DNA of 30,881 bases, from contig CAUDUM010000010.1 of the NCBI GenBank assembly GCA_958452575.1, positions 1 to 30,881 on the forward strand. Direction: 5' to 3'. This stretch comes from an uncultured Eggerthellaceae bacterium (GTDB taxonomy: Bacteria; Actinomycetota; Coriobacteriia; Coriobacteriales; Eggerthellaceae). Positions 17,983-25,812 of this stretch are shown here, piece after piece. Below the pieces are notes generated by a model, which was given only the letters and a program-made list of their open reading frames with translations, had not been told where the DNA came from and ran no database searches. Both the position numbers and the translations under genes were made by a program. Position 1 is the stretch's first letter. Each line of letters opens with the position of its first letter.

Positions 17983-19770
17983 ATGAGCCGCCTGCGCCGC
18001 GCCCTCATCGTCATCGGATGCGTCATTGCCGCCGCAGCGATCATCGGCGTTGCGGTCGTCGCCGTCGGCAAGGGGTTCACCGCGCAGGAAAAGGAGATCC
18101 GCTCGGACTGGTCGGTGGAAACCGGGGACCTGCTGGATTCCGGTGCCGACCTGGGGGTCAACCTCTTCGACGCCGGCATCGACACGGAGCTGCGAGTCCT
18201 GCGCTTGGTGCCGACGGGCAGCAACGCCGTCGGCTTCACCTACTACGATGTCCAGACGCAGGACCGCCTTGCCAACGCGATCGCAGCGCTTCAGGAATGC
18301 GGCATCCCCTGGACCGCCGACAACCCGCTCGCCATCCTCAACGCGTTCGGCACCGGCTCCAACGGACTCTACCTTTACTTTGAGACCGACCGCCCCACCT
18401 CGGTAAGCTACACCATCAGCGTCGACGGGCTCTCGGATTTCTCCGCCTCCGCCAACGATATCGCCGTGCAAGGCGATATCGACAAGGACGCAAACGGCAA
18501 CTCGCGCATCCACAGCTTCCAGATGATCGGCTTGGTGCCCGGCGCGACCAACTATGTGAGGATGACCGTCAGCGACGAGAACGGCAACGCCGCGCAAACC
18601 CTGACGTTCTCGCTCGACATGCCCGAAACGGACTCGGGCTATCCCATCACGCTGGAAAGCATCGACGGAGACAGCACGCAGCAACTGTCCGACGGCCTGT
18701 ACGCGCTCATGCGCACGAACGGATACTTGGGCTACGGGTTCTTCTTCGACAACGAGGGCGTGATGCGCTACGAGATGCTCACCGAGGGGTTCGGGCTCGA
18801 CCGCATGCTCATGTACGAGGACGAGACCATCGTCTGCACGTCCACGGAGTCGATGTCGCGCATCGACGGCCTGGGGCGCGTGTGCGCCATCTACGACCTG
18901 GGCGAATACGACCTGCACCATGACATCAACTACGGCTCCGACGGCACCGTCGTGGCGCTTGCCGAGAAAACCGGACGCGAGACGGTCGAGGACGTCGTCA
19001 TCGAGGTGGATCTGGACACCGGCGCCGTGACCGAGCTGATCGACTTCTCGGAGTTCATGGCCGACTACAAAGACGCCTACACCCACGCCATCCTGCCCAC
19101 CAGCACGTTTTTCTGGCAGGCGGGCGAGTGGGATTGGATCCACCTGAACTCGGTGGAGTATTTCGAGGAGGACGACTCGATCATCGTCTCGTCGCGCGAG
19201 ACCTCCACGATCATGAAGATCGCAGATGTGCACTCCCAGCCCCGGATCGCCTACTTCATCGGGGACGAGACCGTCTGGACGGGCACCGCGTACGAGGGCT
19301 TCTCGCTCGAGCAGACGGGCGATTTCACGCCCCAGTACGGCCAGCACGCCGTCGAGTACGACGGCGAGGGTCCCACCGACAGCAGCTACTACCTGCTGAT
19401 GTTCGACAACAACTACTGGGCCAATTGCACGCGCGACGACTACGCCCCCGACCTCTCCGGCACCGACGTGGGAACCGACCTGTACAGCGGCACCGCAAGC
19501 TATGTGTACCGCTACCTGGTGGACGAGGAGGCAGGCACCTTCGAGTTGGTGTCGTCGTTCGCCGTTCCGTATTCGAGCATCGTGTCCAACGCATCCTATG
19601 CGCCCGATGGCAGCAACTACGTGGTGAACAGCGGCGTGGCCAACGTGTACGGCGAATACGACGGAGACGGCGCGCTCATCCGCCAGTTCTCCTACACCTG
19701 TCAGCTGCAGGGCTACCGCGTCTTCAAAGACACGTTCGAAGGATTCTGGTTCGCCGAAAGCGCGCGGTGA
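17983..19770 (+). CDS. Membrane-anchored arylsulfate sulfotransferase (ASST) family protein
   Basis: PAPS-independent sulfotransferases of this family move sulfate from one phenolic sulfate to another phenol, outside the cytoplasm. Of 595 residues, the first 30 form an uncleaved-looking signal anchor (hydrophobic 8-29, no lipobox or clear cleavage site). An N-terminal beta domain follows (about 60-215), then a beta-propeller. Residues matching the E. coli AssT active site are visible: YDLHHDI (His312/His313), DWIHLNSVEY (His387), SSRETSTIMKI (Arg405) and QYGQHAVEYD (His455), so it should be active. No dsbA/dsbB-like partner is next to it. It follows the GNAT gene closely, with a weak terminator after it. 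In gut Coriobacteriia such enzymes may act on host or drug phenols (inference). Confidence 0.9.
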   Translation: MSRLRRALIVIGCVIAAAAIIGVAVVAVGKGFTAQEKEIRSDWSVETGDLLDSGADLGVNLFDAGIDTELRVLRLVPTGSNAVGFTYYDVQTQDRLANAIAALQECGIPWTADNPLAILNAFGTGSNGLYLYFETDRPTSVSYTISVDGLSDFSASANDIAVQGDIDKDANGNSRIHSFQMIGLVPGATNYVRMTVSDENGNAAQTLTFSLDMPETDSGYPITLESIDGDSTQQLSDGLYALMRTNGYLGYGFFFDNEGVMRYEMLTEGFGLDRMLMYEDETIVCTSTESMSRIDGLGRVCAIYDLGEYDLHHDINYGSDGTVVALAEKTGRETVEDVVIEVDLDTGAVTELIDFSEFMADYKDAYTHAILPTSTFFWQAGEWDWIHLNSVEYFEEDDSIIVSSRETSTIMKIADVHSQPRIAYFIGDETVWTGTAYEGFSLEQTGDFTPQYGQHAVEYDGEGPTDSSYYLLMFDNNYWANCTRDDYAPDLSGTDVGTDLYSGTASYVYRYLVDEEAGTFELVSSFAVPYSSIVSNASYAPDGSNYVVNSGVANVYGEYDGDGALIRQFSYTCQLQGYRVFKDTFEGFWFAESAR

Positions 19771-19807
19771 CGCCGGATTCTCCCCCGAATCCCGCGTAGT
19801 AACCGCC

Positions 19808-19839
19808 TGTTGACAACTTCAACATAGCGGTTCGCTATG
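19808..19839. promoter_or_regulatory. Stacked dyads in the intergenic region before the response regulator
   Basis: TGTTGA-CAACT-TCAACA (19808-19824) and CATAGCG-GTT-CGCTATG (19823-19839) are two perfect dyads sharing two bases. TTGACA (19810-19815) lies in the first, but no good -10 follows at 17-18 bases. The decamer TGTTGACAAC also occurs at 5126-5135. Operator function is inference. Confidence 0.45.
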
Positions 19840-19864
19840 GAAAGTCCTCGCGTATCTTGATGAC

Positions 19865-19890
19865 GCCGCCGCTTTAATCAGGCGGCTTTA
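19865..19890 (+). terminator. Weak terminator-like hairpin after the sulfotransferase gene
   Basis: GCCGCC (19865-19870) pairs with GGCGGC (19881-19886) around GCTTTAATCA and is followed by TTTA. The stem and T run are short. Confidence 0.4.
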
Positions 19891-19894
19891 AGGT

Positions 19895-19923
19895 TTGCAT
19901 CATAAAGTATGCATTAAATTATT
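19895..19923 (+). promoter_or_regulatory. Candidate promoter of the two-component operon
   Basis: TTGCAT (19895-19900) and ATTATT (19918-19923) are 17 bases apart in an AT-rich patch. TGCAT..ATGCA around CATAAAGT forms a small dyad inside it. Fit to consensus is modest. Confidence 0.4.
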
Positions 19924-19955
19924 TGAGTATCGATCTTGCACAGGAGGGGGAATCC

Positions 19956-20630
19956 ATGAGGATCCTGTTAGCAGACGACGAGAGGGACCTGGTTGCCGCG
20001 CTTGAAGAGCTGCTCAAGCACGAGCGCTACACCGTCGACGCGGTGTACAACGGGCAGGACGCCTACGATTACGCCAGCACGGGGAACTACGATTGCATCA
20101 TCCTCGATATCATGCTTCCGGATATCGACGGGCTCGAGGTTCTGCGCCGCCTGCGCGCAGCCGGCATCAAGACGCCGATCCTGCTGCTGACCGCCAAGAG
20201 TGATCCTGCGGACCGCATCTTGGGATTGGACCGCGGCGCGGACGACTACCTGCCCAAGCCGTTTGTGGTCGGAGAGCTGCTCGCGCGCATCCGCGCGCTC
20301 ACGCGCCGCAGCTCGGCGCTCGAGACGCCGGAGCTCACCTTTGGCGACCTGCTTTTGGACCGCGTGTCGTTCAAGCTGGTCTGCAAAGGCCAGACCGAGC
20401 ATCTGGGCAACAAGGAGTTCCAGATCATGGAGGCGCTGATCCGCCGCCAAGGCTCGCCCACCTCGGTCGAGTACCTGATGGATCACATCTGGGGCTACGA
20501 CGCGTCGGTGGAGCCGGGCGTGGTGTGGACGTACATGTCCTATCTGCGCCGCAAACTCGAGGGACTGGGGTCGAACGTGCGCATCGCCATGAGGCGCGGG
20601 TTCGGCTACACGCTCGAAGAACGCGAATAG
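19956..20630 (+). CDS. OmpR/PhoB-family response regulator
   Basis: 224 residues: a receiver domain (1-120) with acidic pocket Asp7/Asp8, phosphoacceptor Asp51 (IILDIMLP), Thr79 and Lys101 (YLPKPF), and a C-terminal winged helix (about 130-224) with LGNKEFQIMEALIRRQG, DHIWGYD and IAMRRGFGYTLE, typical of OmpR. It acts as a DNA-binding partner of the kinase 42 bases downstream. ATG 19956 follows AGGAGGGGG; an in-frame TTG 11 codons upstream is rejected for lack of SD. Targets are not known. The preceding sulfotransferase gene and the following redox protein are candidates by position only. Confidence 0.95.
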   Translation: MRILLADDERDLVAALEELLKHERYTVDAVYNGQDAYDYASTGNYDCIILDIMLPDIDGLEVLRRLRAAGIKTPILLLTAKSDPADRILGLDRGADDYLPKPFVVGELLARIRALTRRSSALETPELTFGDLLLDRVSFKLVCKGQTEHLGNKEFQIMEALIRRQGSPTSVEYLMDHIWGYDASVEPGVVWTYMSYLRRKLEGLGSNVRIAMRRGFGYTLEERE

Positions 20631-20672
20631 CCCACGCGCGACATGGTCGCGCCCAGCTGAAAGAAGGCGAAG

Positions 20673-21977
20673 GTGCGATCCACCCGCAACAACATCGATC
20701 AAACCGAAGTCGGCGCACCCGCCGTCAAGGCGCTGCGCCGCAAATTCATCGTGATGATGATGGTCGCGCTCGTGATCACCCTCGCCGCGCTGGACGCGGT
20801 CATCTACACGATCTTCGCCCAAAGCAACATCGACCGCTCCGACAGCATCATCAAGGTGCTCTACGAGAACGACGGCGAGTTTCCCGCCGCCGATGCGGTG
20901 CGCAAGCCGTCGCTCGATCCGACGTTCACCGTCAACCCCGAGACCCAATACGAGACACGCTACGCTTGGGCGCATGTCGACGCCGAAGGCTCGATCGTCG
21001 AGCTCAATTCGGAGCACATCGCCGTCATGAGCGACTCGGAGCTGCACGACATGATCTATCGCGCGCTGAGCTCGAACAGCGATCGCGGCTATATCGACTA
21101 CTACCGATACGGTGTCTTCGCCAACGACGACGGCACGAGCACGGTGGTCCTGCTCGACTGCTACCTGCGCCTGCAGACGCGCGTGGTGGTGGTGCAGGTG
21201 TGCATCACCGTGTCGCTGTCGTGCGCGGCGATCGTGTTCGTCCTGCTGATCCCGCTATCGAAGCGGGTGACGCGACCGTTCGCGCTCAACCTCCAGCGCC
21301 AGCAGCGGTTCGTCACCGACGCCTCGCACGAGCTCAAGACCCCGCTTGCCATCATATCCGCCAACAACGACCTCACCGAGCGCCTCTCCGGCGAAACCAA
21401 ATGGACCCGCAGCACAAAAACCCAGATCGCACGCTTGAACATGCTGATCCGAGACCTCATCGACATGGCACGCAGCAGCGAGTCGTTCGACCCTACGTCG
21501 TTTCCTGCGTTCAACCTCAGCCGGCTGACCGAACGCACAGCGGAGGACTTCCGCCCCTTGGCGGAGGCCAAGGGCAAGCGGATCCAAGCCGACATCGTCG
21601 ACGGAATCGAAATGCGCGGCAGCGAGGAGTCGATCGAGCGGCTGCTGAGCATCCTTTTGGACAACGCCGTCAAGCACGGCGACGACGGATGCCGGATCGA
21701 TGTAGCGCTGCGCATGCATCGCAAAGCCGCCGTGCTGCGCGTCTCGAATCCCGCCGTCGCGCTTGACGAGGAGGAAGTGGCGCTGCTGTTCGACCGGTTC
21801 TACCGTTCCAACGGCGCGCGGGCATGCTCCACGCGCGGCTACGGCATCGGGCTTTCGGTGGCGCAGGGCATCGTCGAGCGCCACGGCGGCAAGCTCTCCG
21901 CGTCGAAAGAAGGCGATCTGCTGGTGTTCACGGCAACGCTGCCGCGCTGCGCTATCATGTCACAGCACACGGAATAA
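20673..21977 (+). CDS. Sensor histidine kinase (OmpR-partner type)
   Basis: 434-residue membrane kinase. The first membrane segment is at about 24-48, an extracytoplasmic sensor of about 120 residues without recognisable domain follows, and the second membrane segment is at about 171-195. The dimerisation/phosphoacceptor helix has DASHELKTPLA (His219), and the ATPase domain has the N box (SILLDNAVKHG, about 325-336), LFDRFYR, and the G box GYGIGLSVAQGI (389-400). No separate HAMP domain is obvious. GTG 20673 is the start, preceded by GAAAGAAGG. It forms an operon with the response regulator upstream and probably the redox protein downstream. The signal is unknown. Confidence 0.95.
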   Translation: MRSTRNNIDQTEVGAPAVKALRRKFIVMMMVALVITLAALDAVIYTIFAQSNIDRSDSIIKVLYENDGEFPAADAVRKPSLDPTFTVNPETQYETRYAWAHVDAEGSIVELNSEHIAVMSDSELHDMIYRALSSNSDRGYIDYYRYGVFANDDGTSTVVLLDCYLRLQTRVVVVQVCITVSLSCAAIVFVLLIPLSKRVTRPFALNLQRQQRFVTDASHELKTPLAIISANNDLTERLSGETKWTRSTKTQIARLNMLIRDLIDMARSSESFDPTSFPAFNLSRLTERTAEDFRPLAEAKGKRIQADIVDGIEMRGSEESIERLLSILLDNAVKHGDDGCRIDVALRMHRKAAVLRVSNPAVALDEEEVALLFDRFYRSNGARACSTRGYGIGLSVAQGIVERHGGKLSASKEGDLLVFTATLPRCAIMSQHTE

Positions 21978-21992
21978 GGACGAGGAGACGCT

Positions 21993-22463
21993 TTGAACCC
22001 CATCGCCATCCCCCGCACCGTCGATCGCGACCAGATCGAGGCCGCCGCACGGGCTCTCCATGCAAAAGGCTACAACTGCGCGCAGGCGGTGGCGTGCGCG
22101 TTCGCACCGCTTATGGGAGTCGACGAGGATCTGTGCTTCCGGATGGCGGAGGGGCTGGGCGGCGGCCTGGCCACTCACACCGAGACCTGCGGCGCCTTGC
22201 TGGGCGGCGCAGCGGTGCTGGGACTGGCGCGTAGCAACGGCTGCACCGACCCCACCAGCAAGGAGCAGACCTACGTGTACACCGCCCAGCTGGTGAAGAA
22301 ATTCGAGCCGCTGTACGGCACGACGATCTGCAGCGCGATCCGCGCGCTGGATCCCACGGGCATCAAGCCCATGAAGGTCTGCAAGGATGCCGTCGGCGAA
22401 GCGGCGCGCATGACCGCCGATGTTTTGGAAGTGCTCGCCGCCGATCTGGAGAAGGGCCGCTAG
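21993..22463 (+). CDS. C_GCAxxG_C_C family (putative redox) protein
   Basis: 156-residue protein of the Cys-rich family named for its C_GCAxxG_C_C motif, frequent in anaerobes and often near redox or electron-transfer genes; biochemical role unsettled. Visible: YNCAQAVACAF near residue 28, AEGLGGGLATHTETCGALLGGAAVLGL (about 52-78, the CGAxxGG core), then CSAI and KVCKDAV, giving seven cysteines in total. The start is TTG 21993, since GAGGAG sits 5-6 bases before it and no ATG is suitably placed. Only 15 bases separate it from the kinase stop, so it is very probably the third gene of the two-component operon. Whether it informs or is controlled by the kinase is open. Confidence 0.88.
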   Translation: MNPIAIPRTVDRDQIEAAARALHAKGYNCAQAVACAFAPLMGVDEDLCFRMAEGLGGGLATHTETCGALLGGAAVLGLARSNGCTDPTSKEQTYVYTAQLVKKFEPLYGTTICSAIRALDPTGIKPMKVCKDAVGEAARMTADVLEVLAADLEKGR

Positions 22464-22583
22464 GCGCGCCACTCGGAATACGGCACGGATCCGGCAGGGA
22501 CTCCGGTCTCGCAGAATCGACCGAATAACGGGCAACCGCGCGAAAGCTGCGCGCGGCCTCGCACGAAAACCGCGAGAGACCGT

Positions 22584-22877
22584 CTAATCGCGCATCGGCT
22601 TGGACGTGAGGTGCCAGCCGTCGCAGTAGGGGCAGCGGTAGCAATGCAGCCCGCGCGTGCCGTGCTGGGCGCACAGCTCGATCGCCTCCTCGGCGTCGCT
22701 GCGATAGGGATAGCGCTTCTTGGACGTGCACGCCTTGCGTTCGAGCGCCGCCTCGTGCTCGGCCTCGCGCTTGCTCAGCCGGCGCTCCTCGCGGCAGAAG
22801 ATGTCGTTCATACCGCCCAGTCCGGCCTTGAACTCCGCTACGCGCTTCGCCTTGGCAGAAGGCTTCCTGCTGCCCAT
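22584..22877 (-). CDS. Small Cys-rich hypothetical protein with CxxC knuckle
   Basis: 97 residues, not recognised. The N-terminus is basic (GSRKPSAKAKR), the middle is a charged probable helix (EERRLSKREAEHEAALERK), and the C-terminus has Cys/His-rich LHCYRCPYCDGWHLT preceded by Cys residues near 50 and 70. It could fold as a small zinc ribbon that binds nucleic acid; phage and mobile elements carry similar small HCYRCxxCxxWHLT proteins. ATG 22877 has AAAGGG 8 bases upstream; the GTG at 22886 would abut it. A TACAAT -10 candidate is at 22912-22907, suggesting its own promoter downstream of the LOG gene. A real gene is likely from the SD, promoter and conserved-looking motif. Confidence 0.7.
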   Translation of the reverse strand: MGSRKPSAKAKRVAEFKAGLGGMNDIFCREERRLSKREAEHEAALERKACTSKKRYPYRSDAEEAIELCAQHGTRGLHCYRCPYCDGWHLTSKPMRD

Positions 22878-22906
22878 CGCCACCACCCTTTCAGTGTTTG
22901 GGGAGC

Positions 22907-22912
22907 ATTGTA
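22907..22912 (-). promoter_or_regulatory. Candidate -10 box for the small Cys-rich gene
   Basis: TACAAT on the minus strand 30 bases before the start codon, with a weak TTCGAC 18 bases further upstream. Confidence 0.45.
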
Positions 22913-22980
22913 GCGCGACCTCGCCCTATCGTCGAAACGCAGACCGGCCCCATCTGGCCAACCCGCCTTTGCAACGAACG

Positions 22981-23577
22981 TTATCCTTTTGCGCCTCCGC
23001 ACATCTCCGCCGCAGTGGCATGGGGCTGGGCGGACGCCGATTGCGCGCGCTCGATGATGGCGGCGCACTCCCCCACCGTCGAGGGGAACAGAAAGCGGTC
23101 GAAATCGTCCTGCGCGATAAAACCTTGCGCAAGCATCGTCTCGACGAACGCGCGCAGGTTGTCGTAATAGCCGCCGATATTGAGGAAGCAGCACGGCGCG
23201 GCGGTCTTGCCCAGGCGGATGAGCGACATGATCTCGGAGATCTCCTCCAGCGTGCCCACGCCGCCCGGCAGGGCGACGAACGCCTTGCCCAGCTCGATCA
23301 TCTTCGCCTTGCGCTCGGACATCGACTCCACCACGAACAGTTCCGTCAGATCGCACTGCGCCACGCCGGCATCCACGAAGAACCGCGGCTCGACGCCGTA
23401 CGCGCGGCCGCCCGCCTCCATCACCGTGCGGGCGACGATCCCCATCAGCCCGATGGAGCTGCCGCCGTACACGAGCGCGTGCCCCTGCGAGCCGATCCAT
23501 GCGCCCAGCTCATGCGCAGCCTCGGCAAACCGCGGATCCGTGCCCATGCTCGATCCGCAATACACGGTGATGTTCAT
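22981..23577 (-). CDS. LOG-family (TIGR00730) nucleotide phosphoribohydrolase-like protein
   Basis: 198-residue cytosolic protein of the lysine-decarboxylase-like/LOG family. Members cleave cytokinin riboside monophosphates or other nucleoside monophosphates to base and ribose 5-phosphate; despite old names they are not lysine decarboxylases. The nucleotide-binding start VYCGSSMG, VYGGSSIGLMG (36-46), the SERK segment (87-90), and the signature LPGGVGTLEE (103-112) are all present. The start lies 9 bases after the stop of the MFS gene, so it is the third gene of the menG-MFS-LOG operon. The physiological substrate in bacteria of this kind is uncertain. Confidence 0.93.
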   Translation of the reverse strand: MNITVYCGSSMGTDPRFAEAAHELGAWIGSQGHALVYGGSSIGLMGIVARTVMEAGGRAYGVEPRFFVDAGVAQCDLTELFVVESMSERKAKMIELGKAFVALPGGVGTLEEISEIMSLIRLGKTAAPCCFLNIGGYYDNLRAFVETMLAQGFIAQDDFDRFLFPSTVGECAAIIERAQSASAQPHATAAEMCGGAKG

Positions 23578-23586
23578 CGGACGCCC

Positions 23587-24885
23587 CTACTGCTGCGTCA
23601 TCGGCTTGAGGCCGTGACCGGGATAGGCGAACCAAGCGACCACGAGGGATGCCGCCACGCAGCACATCGCGCAGATGATGGTGACCGAGAACCCCGCGGC
23701 GTCGTTGACGACGCCCCACACCGCCGAGGCGACGCCGATGCCGATGTCGCTTGCCAGCAGGTAGATGGCGTTGGCGGCACCCCAGCGCTCGGCCGGGGTG
23801 TTCTTGACGGCGACCGACTGGTTGAGCGGGATCGCCACGCCCAGGCACAAGCCGTAGGGGATGCCCGCGGCGTAGAACAGCAGCTCGCTTTGGCCGGCGA
23901 AGAAGACCATCGCGAATCCGATCAGGCCGAACAGGACCGTGAACGCCATGATCTTGAACGGCGCCACGCGGTCCATGAACGCCTTGGAGACGAGGCGCAC
24001 CGCGATCATCGCGATGGCCGATACGGTGTAGAACAGGCCCGCGCCGGCGTATCCCAGCGACGTGCCGTACAGGCCCATGAAGAAGATGCCGAAGCCGAAC
24101 GCCGGGCTGAGGACGAGCATGGGCAGCATGCCGGGCACGGCGCGCGGCTCGAAGAAGCTCTTGAGGAAGCCTTCCTTTTTGACGGGAGCTGCGGGTTCAG
24201 CGGGCTCGGCGGGCTCGGCGGACTCGGCGCTCGCAGCATCGCCGGCCCCGCTGCCGCGCTCGATGCGCTGGCGGTACGACGACGTCTCGGGCAGGCGCGA
24301 CGGGTTCTTCTCGTAGCGGCACAGCAGCGTGAACACGACCGCCAGCGCGGCCATCGCCGACATGCCCAGGTACAGGTTCTCCGCCGGATCGGTGTTGACC
24401 AAAAACAGCGCGAGCACCGGGCCGATCGACATCGCGAGCGCCTGGCCCAGGCCGTAGTAGCCGATGCCCTCGCCCAGGCGCGACAGCGGCAGGACGTCGG
24501 ACGCCGCGGTCGCCGAGGCCGTCGTCGCCGCGGAGAAGCCGATGCCCTGCAGGACGCGGCACACCGCGAGCACCGCCGTGTTGGACACGAACGCCGGCAG
24601 GATCGTCCCCACCAGCAAAAACAGCGCGCCGCCCAGCATCACCACCACGCGGCCCACGTTGTCGATCACCGGCCCGCACGCGATGCGCGCGACCGCCGCC
24701 GAAGCGGAGAACACCGCGGCGAGCACGCCGGCGAGCGTGGCGCCCTGGCCCATGTGGTCCAGGTACACCGACGTGCCGGAGTTGAGCCCCTGGCCCACCA
24801 TGAAGCTGCACAGCGTCATGATGATGATGAAGATGAACAGCGGCGACCAGAGCCGCTCGGCCTTCTGCTTCTGAGGAGCGCTCAT
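23587..24885 (-). CDS. Major facilitator superfamily transporter
   Basis: 432 residues, about 12 membrane segments split by a central cytoplasmic loop rich in Ala-Glu-Pro (SAEPAEPAEPAAP near residues 215-230, with a matching DNA micro-repeat). MFS-like landmarks are the segment CGPVIDNVGRVVVMLGG after the second helix (a motif-A relative) and CRVLQGIGFSAATTAS in helix 4. It resembles drug/small-molecule exporters; no substrate can be given. The ATG at 24885 shares bases with the menG stop (ATGA overlap), so the two are translationally coupled. The ORF is open further upstream, but that is only a shadow of menG. Confidence 0.92.
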   Translation of the reverse strand: MSAPQKQKAERLWSPLFIFIIIMTLCSFMVGQGLNSGTSVYLDHMGQGATLAGVLAAVFSASAAVARIACGPVIDNVGRVVVMLGGALFLLVGTILPAFVSNTAVLAVCRVLQGIGFSAATTASATAASDVLPLSRLGEGIGYYGLGQALAMSIGPVLALFLVNTDPAENLYLGMSAMAALAVVFTLLCRYEKNPSRLPETSSYRQRIERGSGAGDAASAESAEPAEPAEPAAPVKKEGFLKSFFEPRAVPGMLPMLVLSPAFGFGIFFMGLYGTSLGYAGAGLFYTVSAIAMIAVRLVSKAFMDRVAPFKIMAFTVLFGLIGFAMVFFAGQSELLFYAAGIPYGLCLGVAIPLNQSVAVKNTPAERWGAANAIYLLASDIGIGVASAVWGVVNDAAGFSVTIICAMCCVAASLVVAWFAYPGHGLKPMTQQ

Positions 24886-25646
24886 CGCCTCGCCCCCTCG
24901 TCCGCGGGCTTGAACGCCACGTGCACGGCGGCGATGCCCCCCGTGTAATTCTTCCAGGTCACGCGCTCGAATCCTGCCGCGCGCATCATGTCGGCCAGCC
25001 CCTGCTGGTCGGGGAACGCCTTGATCGAGCGTGCCAGATACACGAACCCGTCGCGGTCGCCCGTGATTAGCCCGCCCCAGAACGGGATGAGGTGCTTCAG
25101 GTAGAAGCCGTACAGCGCGCGCCACAGGCGGTTGGGCGGCGTGGAGAACTCCAGGCACACCAGCGCCCCGCCGGGCTTGAGCACGCGCAGCATCTCGGAG
25201 AGCGCCCGCGGACGGTCGGGCATGTTGCGGATGCCGTACGCCATGGTGATCACGTCGTAGGAGCCCTCCGCATACGGGATGTCCTGAGCGTCGACCACCT
25301 GAAAATCCACCGGCACGCCCGCGGCTGCCCCTTCGTCGTAGTGAGCGCGCGCCACTTCGAGCATCTCGGGCACCAGATCGGTGCACTGGATGTGGCGGGG
25401 ATGCTTCTCGCGAGCCATCGTGAACGTCACGTCGCCCGTGCCCCCCGCGATGTCGAGCACGTCGTCGTCAGGGTCGATGGGAGCCTGGCGCGCCATGCCC
25501 GCCAGCCACAGCTTATATGCGCCGAAGCTGCTGACGGCGTTGAAGCGCTCGTATTTTTTCGCGATGGCCGAGAAGATGTCCTTCACGCGCTCGGAGGAGA
25601 TCTCGGCGGGCGCTTCTTCGCCCGTGGCGGTGTCGATGGTGGTCAT
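24882..25646 (-). CDS. menG: Demethylmenaquinone methyltransferase
   Basis: Last step of menaquinone synthesis: SAM-dependent C-methylation of demethylmenaquinone, on the inner face of the membrane. 254 residues of the UbiE/MenG family: SERVKDIFSAIAKKYERFNAVSS at the start, SAM motif VLDIAGGTGDVTF, VDAQDIPYAEGSYDVITMAYGIRNMPD (matching the usual GLRN segment), and RVLKPGGALVCLEFS. ATG 25646 has GGAG 8 bases upstream; ten in-frame codons before it lack an SD. It is the first gene of the operon menG-MFS-LOG and diverges from the aldolase-family gene over 166 bp. It indicates menaquinone-based respiration. Confidence 0.94.
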   Translation of the reverse strand: MTTIDTATGEEAPAEISSERVKDIFSAIAKKYERFNAVSSFGAYKLWLAGMARQAPIDPDDDVLDIAGGTGDVTFTMAREKHPRHIQCTDLVPEMLEVARAHYDEGAAAGVPVDFQVVDAQDIPYAEGSYDVITMAYGIRNMPDRPRALSEMLRVLKPGGALVCLEFSTPPNRLWRALYGFYLKHLIPFWGGLITGDRDGFVYLARSIKAFPDQQGLADMMRAAGFERVTWKNYTGGIAAVHVAFKPADEGARR

Positions 25647-25812
25647 AAGCGAAACTCCATTGGTGCGGCGCCGCATCCGAACGGCGCGTATTGTCCAAAC
25701 GTCAAGTATACGCCATCCCCCGCGGGAATCACGCCTCCGCCCGCTTGCGAATGCCGACGAAAGCCGTAGACTACTATCAACAACGAACAGCCAGATTAAC
25801 GGAGGAACCGCC

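Noticed and set aside
17290..19347. 685-residue minus-strand open frame opposite the GNAT and sulfotransferase genes
   Set aside because: Shadow frame without motifs or SD; the plus-strand proteins have clear active-site residues.
22720..24948. 742-residue plus-strand open frame opposite the MFS, LOG and small protein genes
   Set aside because: It crosses three convincing minus-strand genes and has the biased Arg/His/Ala shadow composition; no domain is recognisable.
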